Shown piece by piece: positions 35,645 to 47,125 of a stretch of DNA of 64,000 bases (its first letter is position 1; each line of letters opens with the position of its first letter). The position numbers and the translations under genes are program-made. This stretch comes from Lycorma delicatula (lineage: Eukaryota; Arthropoda; Insecta; Hemiptera; Fulgoridae): positions 323,917,147-323,981,146 of the forward strand of contig NC_134455.1 of NCBI RefSeq assembly GCF_047948215.1. Direction: 5' to 3'. The notes under the pieces are model-generated. The model was not told where the DNA came from and searched no databases. It was given only the letters and a program-made list of their open reading frames with translations.

Positions 35645-36362
35645 AAAAAACCTCCAACGGGTAATGGTAATGGATACTATGATTCGACTTCCGGAAAGTT
35701 TCAACATATCTTTGCGTTTCACATCCTCCAGACTCCAAAACCACCGTCAGCTCAAAAGTTTATTTATACACTTATATATATTTCACTTTCTTGTGGACAC
35801 GATAACTGCCGTAATTTTGCCCAATCACTTTCAAATTGGTCCTTAAAAATAACTCATCCCAAAATCTCGGTCGTTCGTTAACGGCCAAAATCGGACCATG
35901 GAGTTAGAAATGGGGGGCTTTTTTTGAAAAAAAAAACAAAATATCGCTATAACTTTCTTATTAATTAAAATATCGAATTCGTTTAAGTTCCTTCTTTTAT
36001 TCTTTGGATAAGGGCTTAAAACTTATGTTGGTAAATTTTTTTTATATCACCAACTCATTGAGTTGAAAAAATGGGCTTTTGAAGCCAAAAAAAAATCATA
36101 CCTCCCTCAACACACACAGTATCGAATCGATTTAAAGTGGTGTCAGTTCTCTAAACATTATTAAAAACTTTTTTCTGAAACAATTTTTGATATTACCAAC
36201 CCTTACGACAAGGGATGACCAAAATGCTGCTGGAATTGTAAGAAGATTGTCGTTTGCTAAACATGTGAAACTTTTTCACATGCAACCATTGTCGTATTGA
36301 GTAAATTTGAAGTTTTTCTTAACTTTATGGTGGAAATATTTTTTATTCCTACTTTTTTTCTG
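35645..36362. repeat. unidentified repeat-like insert in the LINE 3' UTR
   Basis: This block separates the LINE coding end from its 3' UTR and differs from both. It begins aacgggtaatggtaatggat and contains ggacacgataactgccgtaa and cggtcgttcgttaacggcca. It ends in an AT-rich stretch next to the SINE at 36363. There is no coding frame. I recognise the style of a dispersed non-coding repeat but cannot name it, and only one copy is in the window. Confidence 0.4.
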
Positions 36363-36560
36363 TTCAGCCTCCGGAGCCACCGTCAGGTTTACTTCAGAGG
36401 ATGAATGAGAATGGTATGTATGAGTGCAAATGAAATGTAGTCTTGTACAGTCTCAGGTCGACTATTCCTGAGATGTGTGGTTAACTGAAACTCAACCACC
36501 AAAGAACACCGGTATCCACGATCTAGTATTCAAATTCGTATAAAATATCTCCTACTTAGC
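36363..36560 (-). mobile_element. long SINE (family B), truncated
   Basis: Plus-strand words cagcctccggagccaccgtc, acttcagaggatgaatgaga, gtcttgtacagtctcaggtc and ccaccaaagaacaccggtat are the complement of the long SINE body and tail. The tRNA-like head is missing beyond about 36560. It lies inside the 3' UTR of the CR1/Jockey-like LINE. Confidence 0.8.
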
Positions 36561-36603
36561 ACCGGTGAAATCTACCTCCGCCTTCCGGCGTACCGAAAGG
36601 GAT

Positions 36604-37088
36604 TTTTATGTTTAAGTTTGGTTTTGACTTTATAAATTATTAATTTTACATATAAAATATATACGCATGATTTTTAGTTTTTGTTTTTAGGGATCTAGGA
36701 CTAGATTTGTGGTTGAAAATTTACAAGTAATTTAAAATTGAAATAAAGATTTGATTAAAATTGAAAATTTTCCCAAAGTAAGTAGTTTGTATATTTGTAT
36801 ATAATATTTGAGTTTGGTTTAAACTTTAATATATTTATTTATTAATTGTATGTTTGAAAGGTAAATTGATAAAAGATGTATTTCTGAGCGATTTCTATTA
36901 TTATTTTTGTAAATAATTTTTGTTTTCTACATACTAAGTAATTTTATATTTTATATATTTGTAAGTTAACTGATAGCAGGTGTATATTATATTTATTTAG
37001 TGTATTTATTGCTGTTTTGCTGTGTTAGGTTAGTTGGAGGAGAGGACCTTATGGTCTCAATCTTGACAGTTAATAAATAAATCAATCC
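36604..37088 (+). other. 3' UTR and terminus of the CR1/Jockey-like LINE
   Basis: AT-rich sequence ending in ggagaggaccttatggtctc, aatcttgacagttaataaat and aaatcaatcc, the kind of 3' end (a GGACC...GGTC hairpin followed by a short tandem TAAA repeat) seen in CR1-type LINEs. The hairpin and the simple repeat rather than poly(A) are visible. I infer that it belongs to the ORF remnant upstream. Confidence 0.55.
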
Positions 37089-40000
37089 ATCCCTTTCTTA
37101 CTCTCTACCTCTCTCCCTGCCGCTCAGTGGCGAGAGCTCGAGAATTCTAAAATAATTTATCATACTTGACAGACAGAATAATATATGCTAAAATGTTTAT
37201 TGTAAAAAATAACAACCGAATTAGATGTAAAATCGCTCAACGTGAGTGTAAAATAAACATTATTAAGAAAGAAAGTAAATATTTAATGTTATCCCAAGAA
37301 AAAAGTTACATGTTCCAAGTTACTTTGGTGTAATTAATGTATTGTAATAGTGTTTTCTTATCTTCCTTACACAGGGATTCTATAAAAAAAAATCTTTACC
37401 ACGAATACTCTAATACTGTTACTACTTACGCTAATAATGTTGCTGCATTACTGTTTGTTATGCTATCGTGACTGGTGCTTAAAAGCGTATCATATTACCA
37501 TTTAAGTAAAATCTTGAAATCTTTAAAAAAATGTTTAAGTACTTTTTCTCTAAATGAAAAAAAAACTATTTTTAATGTCCTTATATATTCTTTATCTTGT
37601 TTTGTAAAAGGATTGTTTTTTACAACAATTGAAAGTTACGGGGTGATTTATTTAGCAAATGATATGAAAAATAATAAGTAAATAAAAAAAAAACAAATTA
37701 TGAAATTTATAACTTGAACAACGATTAATTTTATTAATCTTGGTACTAAAGAATCACTTCAGAATTAAGACTGTACATTTCTATACGTTTGAGTATTTGG
37801 GTTCTGTATAGTCACTAAGATAAATTTTTTTAACTGTAAAAGATGTAAAGCGTTCTACTCCCGTAGCCAATTCCAACGTAGACTTCAAGGGACCCTCAGA
37901 GCGGAGACGTACACGGTAGTATGCCATAATTGTCTCAGGATTCCCTGAACAGCTAAGAACGCTATGCCACTTTTAGAACAGCTGCAATTCATTAATATTT
38001 TTATAAAGTACCATTTAATAATGAATTTTTAAGCTCCCTCTTTTATATGTTTTGACCTTTCGAGCTCAAGAAAACATATATCTTCAAATCTGTATGCAAA
38101 TTTATATAATAAAATCGGTATGAAATTGATTTGTTTGAGTCAGAGATGTCATTTGTTTGATATAATTTCGGAGTTAAAATTCACCACAAATAATAACTGA
38201 ATTGATATGCGTTGAATTTAAAAGTTTCTATCATAATATTTTTCAATTTTTGAATAATAGAATTATCTTTGGAGTTCAATGATGCTTAAGCATCTCCTTT
38301 TAAAATGAACGGAACACTTATTACATCAAAGCGGAATTGAGTTTTTTAACTAAGTACTCGTCGGCAATATTCTGATTTGAATAGAGAATATTTAATATTA
38401 TTCTAAAGGATTCAATAAGATTTATGATTTTTCAAGTGATAAACATGAAAATATCATTCTCAATTGATCTCGCTAACTTATCTGAGAGCGTGTTAAACGA
38501 ATTGGATTTTGACATAGTTTAGACGACTCGACGTTGTTTCACACATCTAATCCCAGAATATCAGTGCCTGGGATGAAGACATTAGTTGTATTGAATGTAA
38601 AGAAATGAAATAACATTTTTATTTTGTATATATATATATAGAGAGAGAGAGAGATACACATGCATACGTATATTATTTAAAATATTAAATTTTTAAAACA
38701 TATCGTTCAGAAAACTTCTGCCTATTCGTGAAAATGGTTGTTTTCAATTTTCTTGATGTATCATTGGATTGTAGAATAAAGGAACTTATAATCGGCAATA
38801 GTTAAAATATTGCTCGCCTGAGGCGAGAAAAATTGTTGAAAATTACATGAAAATTGTTAAAAAAATCCAGTCATTAAAATTATTCGGTCGGATAAGTTTT
38901 ACATTTATTATGCAGTTTTTGTAATAAAAAGGATCGTTTTATATCGCGAAGCTCCAAAAGCTATTACCAAATATCGCTTATATATAACTACCGATCATTC
39001 ACGCTCTTGAGTGACTTTGAATAAATAAAATATTAATTGCTTGGTATTTAGGAATATGAAGAATGATAGTTATTAACAGTAAAAAAAGGTTTGTAAATAT
39101 CAATTTTTAAATTTAATTATGCTTGTTTCCGATCCAAATACCTAAATACCTATTGTCAATGATTTCCACGTCTTCAAAGATTGTAGTATTATGGGACAGT
39201 ATTTTTTTGAAACATTAGCGTGAACCATTGAGCAGTAATCCATTAGAATAAAAGTTCAAATAAAAAAAAAGAAAATATCTACGAACCTAATGCATTCAAC
39301 CTATTTCAAATTTGCTGTAAAAATATTAATTGGAATGTATTTATTTAGACAATATAACAATATAAGTGATTTTTGTCAAACCATAATTTAGCCAGTACAA
39401 TTTATGACCGCTGTAAAAAGTATTTATAATTTTAATAACGTTAAAAAATACAAAATCTTTAATGTCTTGATAGTAGGAAGCAAAGTTTCTTATGTTGAAT
39501 ATGCCTTTGGGCATCAGAATTTGACGATTTGTTTATTTATGTAAGATTCCTTTCAGTGAGAAAATATACGTCATCGTCATTATAAGGGCTATTGAGGCGA
39601 ATAGTAAAAAGACGAATTGGAAATTTAACTCTGTATTGCAATCCTGTTCTGATATAAATCAAAGCAAATAGTATAAAGTAATATTAGTTTTTTCGATTAT
39701 ATTTTTATTTTTATACTAAAATAGAAAATAAAGAAAAATAAACAAGAATTTGATAACTTGGGAAAAGATAACTGACTATTTAGACTTTATTTATTAATTA
39801 AGGTAAATTTAGAGTACCTTTTGTAATTACTCTTTATTTAAAGAGGTATACGATCATTTGGACCAATAATACTAAATCCAGCTACATGGAAGAAATTTTT
39901 AAATATAAAATTCATCTGATTAATTCGTTATTTGGGGAAAAATAATGGAATATAAGGATTCATTAACGATACTGTTTACTAGCAAGTTCAGTTCCAGGTA

Positions 40001-41037
40001 TAATTTCATAACGGAGGATAATGCACCGATGAATTTGAGTATCATTCTGCAGTACCAATATAATCGATTCTTCGGTCTTTGTTCTTACTTCATAAAAATT
40101 GTAGAATTATTTTTCAGAACAGTTTTGAAAGAATAATATTTGAGACTCAATGATAAATTTTTTAGATTAAGTATTTTTTTTATCTGTCCCTTATCTAATA
40201 AAATAATCTAGGGAGAAGGATGTCAATCAAAGCTGGATAACGGTACTTCAAAGTAAAAATGAAAAATAAAAGATAATTTCAAAAGAGGATAAGTACTCTA
40301 TAAAAGGTTTAATATACTTAGAATTAATTACTATCTTAAAATTAGTACATGAAGATCTATCTTTTCCTTTTTTATCAATACTCCCGAAATAAGTAATTCC
40401 GTTACCTAGGACAAAAAAAAGAATTGTTACAAGACAGGTAAGCAATACTTTAAATGCTTTCTTAACTCTTTTGCTCCGAATTGACATCAAAATGAACGGA
40501 GTGAGTGAGAGGTTGCTTAATTCGCTGCAGTCACATAAAGTAAATAAACTGTCCGCGGGATTGTACCAGTCCGTGCACGCCCACTTATATATAAAATTCA
40601 CACAATAAAATTCGAACTAATAAAATTTCATTTTAAGTAGCCTAAAACTAGAATTCTGTGAATTTTATGAGCAAACTAGATGCTGATTTTAGTCTTTGAT
40701 TTTGCCATTTTAGTTTAGTTTTAGAACTTAAGTTATACATTTTTGATTGTTATCAAATAAAAGATTTTGGCAAGACATTTCTTCTATAACTGGGCTTCTG
40801 CATAAGTTTTGTCATACCTAACATATATATATATATATATCTAAATGTATCTAAATAAGATTAGTAAGAAATTCTTGTTAATAATTCAGCTTAACAATGA
40901 TTTAAACCGAAATTATTTGAGCTAAAGGCTGAGTAAAGGCTACGTGAGTTTAACAAGTGTATGTGCGCGATAGAGAATATTATTATTTATTATTATTCTT
41001 AATGTGTATGTTGTAATCTGTTAACATTGTCAACAAT
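37089..41037. other. AT-rich DNA, no gene supported
   Basis: Contains a (TA)7(GA)7 microsatellite at 38627-38654 and a (TA) run near 40822-40840. A 45-codon open stretch at 37793-37948 has a CxxC...CxxC pattern (NCKRCKAFYSRSQFQ ... VVCHNCLRIP) but is too short to call. A 117-codon minus-strand frame at 40248-40601 shows no motif I recognise. No gene is supported. Confidence 0.5.
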
Positions 41038-41303
41038 AAGCAACCCCCATGGCCAAATGAGTTGTGGATAATAAGTATGACGTGTGTAAATGAGGTGTAG
41101 TCTTTTAGAGACTCGGCCGACCATTCCTGAAATGTATGGTTAATTGAACCCCGACCACCAAAGTACGTCGGTACATACTGTCTAGCATTCAAACCGTATA
41201 AAAGCAACTAACATTTACTAGGATTCGAACCTCAGAATCAGCTATTAAAAAAAGTGATTTTGCGACGGCGAGTTTAACACTAGATCAGCCCTGTGAGCTG
41301 ATA
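41038..41303 (-). mobile_element. long tRNA-derived SINE (family B) with head
   Basis: Read on the minus strand: a tRNA-like head with gctcacagggctgatctagt (A-box region) and a B-box ggttcgaatcc (complement of 41221-41231). The SINE body follows with tttggtggtcggggttcaat, taaccatacatttcaggaat and gagtctctaaaagactacac. The 3' tail shared with family A is degraded here. About 265 bp, non-coding, pol III type. Confidence 0.82.
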
Positions 41304-42040
41304 GAAAATGTTTGTGTAACAGTATACACATTTTCTATTATAAATATATTTTTTATATTCGTAAGACATCTATTTCAAAATGTTGAGCCAGGTTTAACAA
41401 ATAATTAGACCGAGAAAATTTTTTTCTTCGTTTAGAAGTGATAAACTATGTACCTAGCGCTGTATTTCATTCAAATTATTCACGGTATCGCAACAATTCA
41501 TTCCTGAAGAGGAAAGTTCTTTATAAAGAATCGGTCGATGACCATTTTTGTCAATATCTTTGCTTGTACTAAAAAGAATTACGAAGTCAAAAGTAAAAAT
41601 AAAATAAAAAATACTATTTTATGTAGAGAAAGTAACTAATTTAGGAGTTAACTTAATTATCATTTGTTGTTTCACAAACTTAGATTCATTGGAGAAAATC
41701 TCCACTACTAATTCTCTAGATATATCTATTTTTTTTTACGGTTTAGGAGTTTGAAAGGTTCTTTTTAAAATTTAATATTTTCATGTATATTTTGCAATAT
41801 ATTAATACACTTATTCATTAGGGAAAGCTGTCAACTTTTCCTTTACATATGCCTGCTAGAAAATTAAATATGTAATGTACATTTATAACTGAAAAATTCA
41901 TTTTCAGTCAGATAATTATCATCTTATCGTTAGCTGGTAATATATGCGCCTGAAAGGAAAGAAATTTGTTACTTTGCCCAAAAAATCTTGACCGAGGACG
42001 CTTCTGAACCGCTGTTCAAGCCATTGAAATACATTTTGTA
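41304..42040. other. AT-rich DNA, no gene seen
   Basis: No gene, RNA or repeat family was recognised. Confidence 0.6.
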
Positions 42041-42118
42041 TAGTTTTTTTACCGTTAGCTTTATATCGTAATACATTTATTTGTATCACGATATATAAAG
42101 CTAACGGTTATAACTACA
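42041..42118. other. strong ~78-nt hairpin
   Basis: accgttagctttatatcgt (42051-42069) pairs with acgatatataaagctaacgg-t (42088-42108). There is one two-base bulge and the stem extends over about 25 bp to a loop near ttatt. The outer bases (tatagtt / aactaca) extend it partly. The size and shape resemble a pre-miRNA or a tiny foldback element. No flanking gene explains it. Confidence 0.75.
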
Positions 42119-43149
42119 CTATAAATACAGAAGATAGATGCGATTAAGGAATCTAAAACGAATACTAAATTTTTTATTTAATTTTAGGATAGTTTTATAA
42201 ATAATGCTAAAGATTACACGTATTATAAAAGAATTTTCCCTTCGGCATTTATTGGCGGATGATGGAAAATTTTCAGACAGTGAAAATTAAATGATTTGTA
42301 TCTAAATAAATTCTGCTTCGAGCGGCCGGAGTATCATTCGAAGCAAAAGCAGCAGTTAACTGGTAATTAGGAGGCAATTTACGGCAGCTAGAGCTACATC
42401 AGGAACGCTAATGTCGGAATGATTTAACGACCGCTGATGGATAAGGAGGGCCCATGTGTACTGTAACAGTGTTTGTTTTGTGACCGTGCAAGCGTTAACT
42501 TTTAGTGGAAGAAGGCTTTCGACCGACGAACGACTTCTCTTTTTCTCTCCTGTTTATGTTCTTTTTCCCCTCTCTTAATGTGGGCGTGCGCACATGTACA
42601 TTTATGTGTAGGCTTAAATGTGTACGTTTTAAGTTTATTTGAGTAAAGAACAAGACATCTGTTGTCCTGGAGGCTATTCATTCTACGGTTTTATACCAGT
42701 CATCGGGTGGTTTCCTGCACGTTTATTATTATATAGGTGCTACTGCTCGTATTGGGCCTATTTCAATATTTAAATACTCTTCATCGTTCTTTTTATAGAT
42801 TTTTTTTGTGTAAACCATGGAGTATATAAATACTGAAATTATGATTTCTATCGATCAGTCAGTTTATAAAAAAATAAAAATAAAAATATTTAAATTACTC
42901 GTAATTTTTATTGTTCTCATTTCTTAGCAATTTGAAAGAAATGGAAAACGTAATACTAGCTTCAATAGAAATATAAAAGTGTGAATTAATACTCACGGTA
43001 CGAAATAATTATTATTATTTCTGTCTTATAATTATTATATCTTAAATTCGAAATTTCATTTAATGAAATTCAAATTCCCATTATTTTTATTTATAGTCCC
43101 ATCAATTATTAAAATCAGTAGTGACTGGAGTATAACTGTAAATAAATCG
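42119..43149. other. no gene seen; GC-richer patch
   Basis: A patch at about 42305-42600 is less AT-rich (gagcggccggagtatcattc, taaggagggcccatgtgtac, tgtgggcgtgcgcacatgta). It could be a promoter or decayed element. There is no readable frame. Confidence 0.4.
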
Positions 43150-43403
43150 GTAAACGCGTAGTCTTGAACAGACTCAGGTCGACCATTCCCGAGACGTGCA
43201 GTTAATTGAACCCCGACCACCAAAGAACACCGGTAGCCACGATATAGTATTCAAATCTTAATAAAAGCCTTATTATGATTTGAATTAAAAACCTTTAAAA
43301 AGGTATAAAAACCTTTATTAGGATTTGAATTTCAGAATTCTCGACTTCGAAATCGGCTGATTTACAATGACAAATTTTACCACTAGTCCAACCCGGTAGG
43401 TAC
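43150..43403 (-). mobile_element. long tRNA-derived SINE (family B), tail lost
   Basis: On the minus strand the head reads ccgggttggactagtggtaa (A-box region, complement of 43377-43396), then tcagccgatttcgaagtcga, a B-box-like attcaaatcc, and the body ctatatcgtggctaccggtg, ttctttggtggtcggggttc and ctgagtctgttcaagacta. A local duplication (two copies of a gatttgaatt-containing block near 43277-43345) lengthens the middle. The shared 3' tail is absent. Confidence 0.8.
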
Positions 43404-43909
43404 TGCAATTCCTATTAAAGTTATGAATGGGAAACTGGGATTATTCAGATCTGTTTTATCTTTAATTTTTCTAAATAGAAAGAGAAGTTGTAGGATGTGG
43501 AGAAATACTGAAGAATACGTTTACCAACAAAATATAGTAAAGAAGGTTTTATAATAAAATAAAATCTATTTGAAAAAAAAGAGATAAATAAAATATTGCG
43601 CAGTTCTATGCAAGAAGACCAACTTTTCGTTAATTTAATTTAGTTTTAATTTTTTTTTTTTTAATTTGATTAATATTGCTAACAACAGATACCGCAGATA
43701 AATAAATGTAAATTCCAACTTGCCACATCTTAACTTGTCCCGCTCAAATTTTTTCGACCTTAAATTGAACTTAACTCAAAACGATTCAACCAATTTTCTT
43801 CATATTGTTACATGCACAACTACTACAGAATATTTCAAAGAAATTGATTTTGTAGTTTTTGGAAATTTTGAAGGCACAGAAGTTTACACACACACACACA
43901 CACACACAA

Positions 43910-43942
<33 letters not shown>

Positions 43943-45500
43943 ATACTCACACATATGTAAATAAGGAAACCGCAATTTAAGAGAATGATATTTTCGTACT
44001 CTTCATACTTCAAAACGTAAAGAAGATTCATTTTTATACCCACTCCTATCATTCGACCGAAAGTAATGCCATACGTTTCTTCGAAACGTCGGTAAAAAAA
44101 AATAAATATATATTGGTGTATGTGTTTGCATATATATATATATATAGAAATTCAGTAAAAGAATTATAAATATATAAATATACACTTTTCTTTATATAAT
44201 TTATTTATTTATTTTTTTTACTAAAAAATCTCGATAATTAAACTAAAAATAAATTAATAGTTATAAAAATGGATTCAATTATTTTTATGTTACTCTATAA
44301 CTAACTGAAAATTTCTCCAAAATGACAACTAATGTACTTTCTTAAAAAAAGAAGCTTTTAAATATACCGTAGAGCAACTTTGTTTTTTAAATAAAATAAT
44401 TAAAAATCAACAACTCACAGAAAATAAAATAGCAATAGTAATGTTAATTGAAAGAAAGCGTGAGATATCATTAATTAACTAGCCTTCCATCAAATAACAC
44501 AGCTTTGCAATTTACACCTTGCAGTTCAGAAAAATTTCTTTAAGATTATATTCGTACGACCAAATAAAGTCTAACAGTAGAATAAATTGTAAGAAGTTAT
44601 CGTGTTACTTTCAAAACTAAAAACAAAATACACAAGCTGAAAGCAGTAACTGATAAATATGCAAACCGGAAATACATAGATTAAACTGTAACGATTGCTC
44701 TAAATAGGTTAGAGAGAAAACTATACGCGCATTCATCCGTCGATTCAAGATCATATGCCGTCTAAATATTACGCACAGCACGAAAAAATCATCGAAAAAA
44801 CATGAAATTTTCAAATATGTTAAATTTGGCAAAATTAGCATACCTAACACCCCAAAAGGACAATCACAGCTTAGATCGGTTAGTATTATAATTTATAAAA
44901 CACCGCACAATTAGCAAATCCTCTTATGTGTCATTTTTTTGTTGATAAAATAGGGTTTTTGTTTCTTTCGATTGTTTTGACCTTTTTCTAGTGTTTGGTA
45001 ACCTATAGTGTATTAAATCGTGTTTTAAAATTAATAAAAACACTTCTCAAAACCTTATAACTGTAAGCTTTCTAAGTGTTTTGTTCAGCGAAATCTCTTA
45101 CATCGCTGTTAACTTGTATGCAAAATTTGTAACGTGTATGCAAAACTACCTTTGGATACCATTATAAATATGGAAGGTTTTTCGGAATTATTGTTAAAGT
45201 TTACTGTTAGTAAAATGTTCTATGTGCAACCCTACGTACATGAGGGTTAATGAAAGTCGAACAAATTAGTAAAGACACAGTTCAAGAAAAGCATAATAAT
45301 AGTAGTGTGATGGGCAAAACCGATTATGATTAAGTGAGTCTGTGGACAAGCGCAGTAAGTGCTGTAATAGTGAAATTGATCATATTGTCAATTAAATGAT
45401 GAAAAAAATTGTGATGCGGATATTGACAATGATGAAAAACAAAGAAAGAAGAAAGGAAACAAAAAATGCTAGCAAAGAGTTGAATAACTTAAAAAAGCTG
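43404..45500. other. AT-rich DNA with microsatellites, no gene seen
   Basis: Contains (CA)12 at 43885-43908 followed by (TA)12 at 43911-43934, and a (TA) run at about 44129-44146. A small perfect hairpin acgtttcttcgaaacgt lies at 44071-44087. Open frames here run through the repeats and are not genes. Confidence 0.6.
43885..43934. repeat. (CA)n(TA)n compound microsatellite
   Basis: About 24 bases of alternating A and C followed by 24 bases of alternating T and A. Confidence 0.97.
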
Positions 45501-45501
45501 A

Positions 45502-45565
45502 CACAGTTGCAGGACTTTCCCGTCACGCGGCTAAAGCCGCGTTTCGGGAAAGTCCTACAACTGTG
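45502..45565. other. 64-nt two-tier hairpin
   Basis: cacagttgcaggactttccc-g (45502-45522) and cgggaaagtcctacaactgt-g (45545-45565) pair over 21 positions with one G-U type mismatch. Inside, acgcggct-aa-agccgcgt pairs over 8 bp with a 2-base loop. The total of about 29 bp is interrupted only by a 2+2 internal bulge. The outer words gggaaagt/actttccc also resemble the end of the repeat at 46060-46628 (tactttccc...gcgaaagta). Confidence 0.88.
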
Positions 45566-45794
45566 GGTTATTTTTGATGCATTTCTTACACACACATACA
45601 CACAAATTAATTTAAGATAATTATCATTTTATTTAAACGTAGTATATTTTCGTTTATTTAATTCAATGATTCTAATTAAGCGCGTGCGCATACAGTATTT
45701 GCTTCGCACGGTTGTGGCTGTACTAGCGGCGACGGCCGGTACTAAATAAACTAATATAATTTCTCAAGTTACATAGAACAGATTTCGCTTGTAC

Positions 45795-45895
45795 GGTCGG
45801 CAGACCGGTGTGGCTGTGAGGCTTAACGGACCAGATACTGAGCCGACCAGGCGATCGAGTTTGAGATCCAGCCAGATCGACTTACTCTTTTAGAC
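45795..45895 (+). mobile_element. possible tRNA-derived SINE (third type)
   Basis: cggtgtggctgtgaggctta resembles a tRNA D-arm with A-box, and gagtttgagatccagcc resembles a B-box about 45 bases further on. A T-rich end follows. It is unrelated by eye to SINE families A and B. Only one copy is in the window, so this is tentative. Confidence 0.35.
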
Positions 45896-46059
45896 TTTAA
45901 ATATAATTCATTTATTTAATTCTACCGCTCACCTGTGACGTCAAACTATAACAGACGGCTATAACAGCTGTACGTCAGTGCATCAATTTTTGTAATATTA
46001 ACTAGAATAAATAATTAATATTTAAAGTGTAAAAAATAATTTTTTTTGTAACCGTGTGG

Positions 46060-46628
46060 AATTTCAAATTTACGGTCCAAGAGAACGAGGGAAAAGGAAA
46101 TTTCCCACAGGAAAACAGGGAAATTCCAAGATGGAGGACTGCGACAACACCGCTCCTTGTGGTGACACGGGGTACTATTGACGCAGTATGCTCATCAGCC
46201 ACTAGAATAGAGAGTATTTTTGGGTGGATGTGTGATTTTGCAAATATTATTTTTTAATGTGCCAAAGAAAAATATAATCTTAATTAGGTGAAATCTGGAG
46301 ATACTGAGATACTTGCTCTACAGCCTCATCCCCCCTTGACCTTTTAAGTTGAAAATTTAATGGCATCAATGCCCCATATACAGAAGTAATCTGACCAAGT
46401 TTGGTCAAAACGGTCTGGTAGTTCTGGAGATATAAGGTGATTTAGAGGTCAACACCGAACACACACACATACATACGAATATTAACATCCGGTAAATTTC
46501 CATTCGGTTTTTAGTGTTTCTTAGATGTCAAAACGTCAAGATCGGATGAAAACCGCATATGCCCAAGTTGGACCAATACTTTCCCTTCTAGAGCTACAGA
46601 TCTGCTATAGCGCTATACGCGAAAGTAA
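46060..46628 (+). repeat. candidate dispersed repeat
   Basis: A non-coding block with ggaaatttcccacaggaaaa, gaaatctggagatactgaga, ctgaccaagtttggtcaaaa, ggtctggtagttctggagat and gaccaatactttcccttcta, ending gctatacgcgaaagtaaaa. It contains internal inverted words (ttggtcaaa near a later repeat), an agc(t)atagcgcta palindrome and no coding frame. The style resembles the ~700 bp repeat (short foldback near an end reading actttccc/gaaagta), suggesting a second MITE-like family. There is no second copy in the window to confirm it. Confidence 0.4.
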
Positions 46629-47125
46629 AAATTTGAAATAAGTATGAAAAAAGTTTTATTTAAAATACGCCATAGGATTTTTAAATACGCTGGTCAATAT
46701 GATTTTTGTCTCACGAGTAACAATAGTTGTAGTTAATGCAGTTTTTCATCTTGTATTCAAATATGTATTCGGAATTTCTCCATCACTTACAGTTTTCTTG
46801 TTATTTTAATTTTTTTAAATATTTTCAAACGTTTTTTCGTCCTTTTGTCCATTATCAAGTAAAAGTTCCTTGATCATTGTAAATATGATGGAACCAAATG
46901 AGCCAACTGAAAGGGTATTATTGCTACAGTTGTCCTGGTTCAGACGTGTATAGACATTTACAAACATGATCTAGTGTAACACACTACTCAGAACTCATCA
47001 AAACGATGCCAGTTTGGAGATAATAGTGAACCAGTAAACATATCATTATGAGTGTTTTGTGTATCTGAATTATTGTGTATTACATATTTACAACTTTATT
47101 TCTTTTAATTAGTCGTTAGTTATAA

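Noticed and set aside
37793..37948. Possible zinc-finger exon (CKRCKAFYSRSQF ... CHNCLRIP)
   Set aside because: Only about 45 codons, no clear splice signals seen, Cys spacing fits no family exactly.
40248..40601. 117-codon minus-strand open frame as a small gene
   Set aside because: No motif, composition typical of AT-rich non-coding DNA, no transposon or gene context. Frames this long are unusual but not rare in 64 kb of such DNA.
45396..45620. 74-codon frame (MMKKIVMRILTMMKN) as a small gene
   Set aside because: Half of it is translation of the hairpin at 45502-45565, and the rest is Lys-rich low-complexity sequence.
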